Assembly: GCF_000686725.1 (NCBI RefSeq)
Contig: NZ_JMLK01000012.1
Span: 62,001-126,000 of the forward strand
Reading direction: 5' to 3'
DNA length: 64,000 nucleotides
DNA from: Clostridium akagii DSM 12554
GTDB taxonomy: Bacteria; Bacillota; Clostridia; Clostridiales; Clostridiaceae
Numbering within the stretch: the first letter of the stretch is position 1; each line of letters opens with the position of its first letter. A model generated the notes under the pieces. That model was given only the letters and a program-made list of their open reading frames with translations, was not told the origin of the DNA and did no database searches. This document shows positions 59,541-64,000 of this stretch, piece by piece. Made by a program: the position numbers and the translations under genes.

Positions 59541-60620
59541 TTATTTATTTCCTCTTTTGTATTTTTCGGCCAAAAATTTCTGCATTGACAAAAGTTTTTT
59601 ATCATCACCTAGTTTAATTACTAAATGTTCCCTATCAATTGAGTTATTCTGGACAACCTTAAAATCACAATTCTTATGATCCTTTTTCAATTTGTTAAAA
59701 AAGTATTTTTTATTAGCGTACAATTTTGATATCTCTTTACTGTTAATTTCTAGTTCAACATGTTCGCTATAATCATTTGGTATGTTTTCATGTATAAAAT
59801 CCCTATACATACTTCCTATAACTAATTCATTGAAAGCTGGATGAAAAGGACCTGCAACCAATTCTTTGCCTATATTTATTTCATCAGTAGGTTGAAGTCC
59901 TACTCGTATAACTTTTATATTTTCAGCTTGAAGTCTTCCAACTAACTCTTTACTTATATTTATGGCCTTATCCAAGCTATAAGGCTTATATGTGCCTTTT
60001 AAATACATTTGTTCCATAGGTGTGTTCTTTATCACTAGGGAAGGGTAAATTCGGCATATATCAGGTTTAATCTCAATAACCTTACTAACAGTCATCATAT
60101 CCTTTTTATAGTCATCACCTGGAAGCCCAGGCATAATTTGATGTCCTAGGGTAAACCCATATTGTTTTATCTTTTCTGAAGCATCATATACATCCTTTGC
60201 AGTGTGACCTCTACCCGCCATGATTAACACCTTATCACTTAATGATTGAACACCAAGCTCTATTATATCTACACTAAACCTTTTTAAATTATTTAATATA
60301 TTATCGTCAATATAATCTGGTCTTGTGGAAAGTCTTATAAATTTAATTTTACCTAAATCCTTGTATCTTTTAGCAACAGTAAGTAATTCATTTTGTTTTT
60401 CTATATTTATTGCAGTAAAAGTTCCTCCAAAAAATGAAACTTCGATTGTAGCATTTGTATTTCCTATAGTCTTCAAATAATTATCTACTGTATTTTTTAC
60501 AAAATCAGCATCCACATTGTTTTCACTACCAGTGATAGCATTTTGATTACAAAACACGCAATTGTGTGGGCAGCCTTCGTGAGGTACAAATATTGGTATA
60601 ATATAATGCTGCTTACTCAT
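59541..60620 (-). CDS. Elp3-like radical SAM protein
   Basis: A 359-residue radical SAM enzyme. The cluster motif is HEGCPHNCVFCNQNAITG (C-x3-C-x2-C after FVPHEG), followed by SFFGGTFTAI and the GHQIMPGLPGDD turn. It resembles the radical-SAM half of Elp3 (tRNA wobble-uridine carboxymethylation), but the C-terminal acetyltransferase domain of full Elp3 is not seen, so the reaction is unclear. I start at ATG 60620; another ATG lies three codons upstream. It overlaps the end of rnc by 8 bp, as in other clostridia. Confidence 0.85.
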   Translation of the reverse strand: MSKQHYIIPIFVPHEGCPHNCVFCNQNAITGSENNVDADFVKNTVDNYLKTIGNTNATIEVSFFGGTFTAINIEKQNELLTVAKRYKDLGKIKFIRLSTRPDYIDDNILNNLKRFSVDIIELGVQSLSDKVLIMAGRGHTAKDVYDASEKIKQYGFTLGHQIMPGLPGDDYKKDMMTVSKVIEIKPDICRIYPSLVIKNTPMEQMYLKGTYKPYSLDKAINISKELVGRLQAENIKVIRVGLQPTDEINIGKELVAGPFHPAFNELVIGSMYRDFIHENIPNDYSEHVELEINSKEISKLYANKKYFFNKLKKDHKNCDFKVVQNNSIDREHLVIKLGDDKKLLSMQKFLAEKYKRGNK

Positions 60621-61311
60621 AAATATCATCCATTTTCATAAGCGATGTTTGAGCTGCATCCTGCTCAGCCTCTTTTTTACTATATCCACTTCCCGTTCCA
60701 TGAATCTCTCCATGATAGATAACTGAAATATAAAATTTTCTTCTGTGAGGTGGTCCTTCAAATTTAATCAAATTATATTGTATATCCACTTCTCCTTTTT
60801 TCTGAAGAACTTCTTGAAGTTTTGTTTTATAATCTAGTATAATTTGATTTTTCATTGCACTTTCTATTATGTCACTGAAATTTCTTAATATGAATTCTTT
60901 GGAATTTTCAATCCCCTTATCAAGATATATTGCAGCTATTATTGCCTCAACACAATCTGACAATATAGAAACTCTAGTTCTTCCTCCAGTCATCTCTTCC
61001 CCATTGCTCATTAAAATATAATTACCAAGTTCCCATTGTTTTGCTATTTTAAACAATGAATTTTCACAAACTATGAGAGATCTTTTTTTTGATAGTTCTC
61101 CTTCTGACTTATCTTCATAATTTAAAAATAAATATTCTGAAATTACAATTTGAAGAACTGCATCACCCAAAAATTCTAATCTTTCATTGTATTTCACATT
61201 TTTCTTCTGATTTGCATAAGAGCTATGTGTAATGGCTGTTATAAGCAATTGCTTGTTTTCAAAATTTACTGTTAGTTTTTTTTGTAATTCATCTAGACAA
61301 TCATTGTTCAT
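60613..61311 (-). CDS. rnc: Ribonuclease III
   Basis: A 232-residue double-strand-specific endoribonuclease that processes rRNA precursors. The signature is NERLEFLGDAVLQIVISEYL (about 42-61) with the catalytic Glu/Asp. The second acidic pair is in DCVEAIIAAIYLDKG. The C-terminal dsRBD (about 158-228) ends KKEAEQDAAQTSLMKM. AAGGAG lies 12 nt before ATG 61311, a little far. Next to acpP, as usual. Confidence 0.96.
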   Translation of the reverse strand: MNNDCLDELQKKLTVNFENKQLLITAITHSSYANQKKNVKYNERLEFLGDAVLQIVISEYLFLNYEDKSEGELSKKRSLIVCENSLFKIAKQWELGNYILMSNGEEMTGGRTRVSILSDCVEAIIAAIYLDKGIENSKEFILRNFSDIIESAMKNQIILDYKTKLQEVLQKKGEVDIQYNLIKFEGPPHRRKFYISVIYHGEIHGTGSGYSKKEAEQDAAQTSLMKMDDIYE

Positions 61312-61402
61312 AGTTTGGTCTGCATCTCCTTAAAAGCTTATTTTTCAACCTGCATGTGGTACAAATTCAAAAATAAACTTTTTCAAATTTTTTTAAAATA
61401 CA

Positions 61403-61424
61403 AAGTCCCGTATAAACGGGACTT
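61403..61424 (-). terminator. Terminator of acpP
   Basis: A perfect 9-bp stem (AAGTCCCGT with ACGGGACTT) and a 4-nt loop are followed on the minus strand by TTGTATTTT. It begins 5 bp after the acpP stop. Confidence 0.88.
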
Positions 61425-61428
61425 ATAG

Positions 61429-61659
61429 TTATTCTTCTGTATGAGCCTTTATGTAATTTACTACATCTCCTACAGTTGCTACTTTTTCAGCATCCTCGTC
61501 TGGAAATTCAATATCAAATTCCTCTTCTAATGCCATTATTAGCTCCACTATATCAAGTGAATCAGCACCTAAATCGTCAACGAATGAAGATTCCATTGCT
61601 ATTTCACTAGCATCTAAACCTAACTGTTCTGCAATTATGCCTTTGATTTTATCAAACAT
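61429..61659 (-). CDS. acpP: Acyl carrier protein
   Basis: A 76-residue, very acidic helical protein that carries fatty-acyl chains on phosphopantetheine attached to Ser34 ([16 protein letters not shown]). ATG 61659 follows AGGAGGTG. Follows plsX, which uses acyl-ACP; its own terminator suggests strong separate expression. The other fab genes are not in the window. Confidence 0.97.
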   Translation of the reverse strand: MFDKIKGIIAEQLGLDASEIAMESSFVDDLGADSLDIVELIMALEEEFDIEFPDEDAEKVATVGDVVNYIKAHTEE

Positions 61660-61804
61660 GTAAATTCACCTCCTAAACTCTATATAGATAATATTACATA
61701 TAAACACTATCGTCAATATTAATATTATTTTTTTTTGTTAATATATTAAACTATAAATACTTAATTTATGATCTTAGTTCCACATAATCCCAAATAAAAA
61801 TTCA

Positions 61805-62824
61805 TTATTCTAGATTATCTGATGATTTAATTAGTTCATTTACTTTCAAAAGTTCAGAGGAAATTTTGTCAATGATTTTAGAATCATGACAATCAATTGT
61901 CTGCTTTATGGCGTTTTTAAATGCTTTCGTGTTTGAGCTACCATGAGCTTTAATAACTATTCCTTTTGCTCCTAAAAATGCTGAACCACCTATTTCTGTA
62001 TAATCAAATTTTTTCACAAGACCTTTCAAAGTTGGCTTTAAAAGTATCCCTGCAATTTTCCCTTTTGTAGAAGACATTATGCCATTTTTTAGCATTTTAA
62101 AAATGTTTGTTGCAACTCCTTCATACATTTTTAATAATGTATTTCCAATAAAGCCGTCACACACAAGTATGTTTACAGTTCCATCAGAAACATTTCTCGC
62201 CTCAATATTTCCTACAAAGTTAAAATCAGATTCTCTTAATAGTTTATATGCTTTTTTTGTTAAATCATTACCTTTTTCTTCTTCTTCACCAATATTCACT
62301 AAACCTATGCTTGGCTCTTTCACACCTAGAATGCTTTCAAAATAGATTTTACCCATAAGTGCAAATTGTAATAGGTACTGTGGTTTACAATCCACGTTTG
62401 CACCAGCATCAATAATCATAAAAGATGCATCTCGTCCAGGCATTATAGGTGCTAACGCCACTCTTTCTATACCTTTAATTCTTCCCACTATGAGTGTTGC
62501 ACCTACCATAATGGCACCTGTATTTCCTGCTGAAATTATACCTTGTGCCTTATTTTCTTTAACTAACCTAAGTGCTTTACTAAGGCTTGAATCCTTTTTC
62601 TTTTTAATTACTGTTGGATGTTCGCTGCTTTCTATTACTTCTGTAGCATTTTCTATTTGTATCTTGCTCTTGTTATAACTATATTTTTCAAGTTCAGCTT
62701 TTATAATATTCTCTGGTCCTGTAATTATTATATCCACATCGAAGTCATTAACTGCCTCAGCACAAGCCTCTACTACAGCACTTGGAGCATTATCCCCACC
62801 CATTCCATCTACTGCAATAATCAT
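61805..62824 (-). CDS. plsX: Phosphate acyltransferase PlsX
   Basis: A 339-residue enzyme that converts acyl-ACP to acyl-phosphate for phosphatidate synthesis. It starts [20 protein letters not shown] and shows [43 protein letters not shown] and [12 protein letters not shown], all family landmarks. ATG 62824 follows AAGGGTG by 7 nt; the frame open to 62878 lies in the leader. Feeds CdsA and PgsA encoded elsewhere in the window. Confidence 0.96.
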   Translation of the reverse strand: MIIAVDGMGGDNAPSAVVEACAEAVNDFDVDIIITGPENIIKAELEKYSYNKSKIQIENATEVIESSEHPTVIKKKKDSSLSKALRLVKENKAQGIISAGNTGAIMVGATLIVGRIKGIERVALAPIMPGRDASFMIIDAGANVDCKPQYLLQFALMGKIYFESILGVKEPSIGLVNIGEEEEKGNDLTKKAYKLLRESDFNFVGNIEARNVSDGTVNILVCDGFIGNTLLKMYEGVATNIFKMLKNGIMSSTKGKIAGILLKPTLKGLVKKFDYTEIGGSAFLGAKGIVIKAHGSSNTKAFKNAIKQTIDCHDSKIIDKISSELLKVNELIKSSDNLE

Positions 62825-62874
62825 TTTATCACACCCTTCCAATAAAGCGAATCTTACACCCACATGGGAGTTAA

Positions 62875-62913
62875 GCAATGCATTAGTAGTATTAAGCTTA
62901 ACTAATGCGTTGC
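62875..62913 (-). promoter_or_regulatory. Inverted repeat upstream of plsX
   Basis: GCAATGCATTAGT (62875-62887) and ACTAATGCGTTGC (62901-62913) form a 13-bp inverted repeat with one mismatch and a 13-nt centre, 50 bp before the plsX start. TTAGT...ACTAA half-sites recall lipid-regulator operators such as FapR, but the spacing differs. Operator or leader hairpin. Confidence 0.4.
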
Positions 62914-63019
62914 ATCCTTACTATACACTTGTTAAAGCGAATTCTCAGGTATGCTATAGGATGTATAAAACCATTTTACATTAATAAATGAAACCAGTAA
63001 ACAATTATTATCTATTTGT

Positions 63020-63055
63020 AAAAAAGAAGAAAGTCTTAAGACTTTCTTCTTTTTT
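63020..63055 (-). terminator. Terminator of rpmF
   Basis: A perfect 36-bp palindrome centred on CTTAAG (arms 63020-63037 and 63038-63055) with A-rich and T-rich ends. It overlaps the rpmF stop by two bases and can act in both directions. Confidence 0.9.
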
Positions 63056-63239
63056 ATTTTGCTGCTATAGCAATTACTTCTCTGCCCTTGTAATACCCAC
63101 AGATTTTACAAACTCTATGTGAAAGTTTCATCTCGTGACAATTTGGACACTCAACCATTCCTGGTAAGCTTAATTTGAAAGTCTGTGCTCTTCTTGAATC
63201 TCTTCTACCTTTTGAAAACTTTCTTGCTGGATTTCCCAC
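63054..63239 (-). CDS. rpmF: Ribosomal protein L32
   Basis: A 61-residue 50S protein. The N-terminus is [19 protein letters not shown]. It has a complete Cys4 zinc site (CPNC, then CKIC), so this is the zinc-bound form. The start is GTG 63239, 5 nt after AGGAGGTG. Follows the DUF177 gene by 12 bp, as in most bacteria. Confidence 0.97.
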   Translation of the reverse strand: MGNPARKFSKGRRDSRRAQTFKLSLPGMVECPNCHEMKLSHRVCKICGYYKGREVIAIAAK

Positions 63240-63251
63240 AATAACACCTCC

Positions 63252-63752
63252 TTAGTTGTTTGAAAACAAATTTTTCAGCTTTGCAAATCTAGGATCATAA
63301 TTTGAATTTTCGCAGTCGCAACTGCTAAGATTTAAATTTTCACCACAAACAGTGCATAAGCCTTTACAATCATCTTTACACAACCTTTGAATAGGAAGTG
63401 ACATAACTATATTGTTTTCAACGATTTTTGTTAGATTAAAATCATCATTATTTATAAAGATGAGGTCTTCATCCTTACTATCAGGATCATTAGTTAGCTC
63501 TTCATGAAATTCAATATCTAAATCATAGTTAAAATTCTGAAGACATCTAGAACATGAAAGCACTATTTTACCTTTAATAACGCCATCAAGAGATATAGTT
63601 TCCTCAATCTTATTTATGACTCCTTCAACCTTTATTGGATCTAATACATCAATAGTTTCATAACTATCAACGATATTCTTAGATTCCAACACAACATTAA
63701 TTTCTTTTTTTGAAATGTTTTTACGTATTAAATCAGAAATATTTATAATCAT
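63252..63752 (-). CDS. YceD family (DUF177) protein
   Basis: A 166-residue protein of the YceD family, linked to 23S rRNA accumulation in plants and bacteria; mechanism unknown. CSRCLQNF in the middle and CKDDCKGLCTVCGENLN near the end give Cys-rich signatures, and the tail NYDPRFAKLKNLF is typical. I start at ATG 63752 (MIINISDLIRKN), which fits homologues, though its ribosome site is weak. The frame is open to ATG 63806. Precedes rpmF, always its partner. Confidence 0.88.
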   Translation of the reverse strand: MIINISDLIRKNISKKEINVVLESKNIVDSYETIDVLDPIKVEGVINKIEETISLDGVIKGKIVLSCSRCLQNFNYDLDIEFHEELTNDPDSKDEDLIFINNDDFNLTKIVENNIVMSLPIQRLCKDDCKGLCTVCGENLNLSSCDCENSNYDPRFAKLKNLFSNN

Positions 63753-63933
63753 AACTAAAAGCTCTGAAAAAACAAACTTTTTCTCATACGAACAAAATTC
63801 GTACATTATGCTAAAAAGTGCACAGCTCGAGCCAGAGCCTACTATTCCCTCCTCAATAAAGATCTACTTACTAATTAATTCCTGCATGAAAATAACACAC
63901 TAATTATATAAACCAAACGCTAAATTGTCAAGT

Positions 63934-64000
63934 CTAATTTAATTTATTTACGATATCATTAGTGTCACGTGCAATCATAAGCTCTTCATCTGTTGGAATT
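63934..64000 (-). CDS. ackA: Acetate kinase, C-terminal end (partial)
   Basis: Only the last 22 codons are in the window. They read IPTDEELMIARDTNDIVNKL plus Asn and stop, the highly conserved C-terminus of acetate kinase. The enzyme makes ATP and acetate from acetyl phosphate in the fermentative energy pathway. The rest lies beyond position 64000. Its place before yceD-rpmF-plsX is typical of Clostridium. Confidence 0.92.
   Translation of the reverse strand, partial: IPTDEELMIARDTNDIVNKLN

Overview
The window is AT-rich DNA (about 30% G+C by eye) from an anaerobic, spore-forming Firmicute, most likely Clostridium sensu stricto. The support is spoVS, SpoIIIE/FtsK, tepA-ylzJ, codY, PolC, RNase Y, strong AGGAGG ribosome sites and many TTG/GTG starts. 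The gene order ackA-yceD-rpmF-plsX-acpP-rnc-(radical SAM)-smc-ftsY-ylxM-ffh-rpsP-khpA-rimM-trmD-rplS-rbgA-rnhB-yraN-dprA-topA-codY-rpsB-tsf-pyrH-frr-uppS-cdsA-dxr-rseP-ispG-polC-rimP-nusA-ylxR-ylxQ-infB-rbfA-nrnA-truB-ribF-rpsO-pnp is the classical clostridial housekeeping superblock. Every protein gene lies on the minus strand, as expected for one replichore arm read co-directionally with the fork. The only plus-strand gene candidate is a structured RNA near recA.

Region 1 (1-6,060) is the accessory part. It holds the decayed remnant of a long-form pyruvate kinase-like gene, a GNAT-like gene, an MFS transporter whose -10 box sits inside a 13-bp palindrome, and two overlapping genes for nitrogenase-like component-1 subunits (NifD-like and NifK-like). 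No NifH reductase and no cofactor-assembly genes are visible nearby. The D/K pair has its own good promoter (TTGACA, 17 bp, TATTAT), a palindrome over the -35 box and a terminator-like hairpin in the leader. It is the best candidate for an undescribed system.

Region 2 (6,060-14,520) holds purB, HPr and a free-standing glucose-type IIA protein (PTS and catabolite control), an aspartate-type aminotransferase, an orphan UbiA-family prenyltransferase resembling decaprenyl-phosphate phosphoribosyltransferases, spoVS, rny and SOS-controlled recA. An approximately 220-nt structured RNA candidate is divergent from recA, where many relatives carry cinA.

Region 3 (14,520-30,210) holds pgsA, rimO, ftsK, tepA, ylzJ, pnp, rpsO, ribF, truB, nrnA, rbfA, infB, ylxQ, ylxR, nusA and rimP: lipid synthesis, tRNA and ribosome maturation, transcription elongation and RNA decay.

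Region 4 (30,210-44,900) holds polC, the MEP-pathway genes ispG and dxr, the site-2 protease rseP, an AI-2E-type permease, cdsA, uppS, frr, pyrH, tsf, rpsB and codY. Region 5 (44,900-64,000) holds topA, dprA, yraN, rnhB, rbgA, rplS, trmD, rimM, khpA, rpsP, the SRP genes ffh/ylxM/ftsY, smc, a 32-residue membrane peptide, a short Elp3-like radical SAM protein, rnc, acpP, plsX, rpmF, a DUF177 protein and the 3' end of ackA. Intrinsic terminators divide these into transcription units. No tRNA, rRNA, CRISPR array, insertion sequence or prophage was seen.
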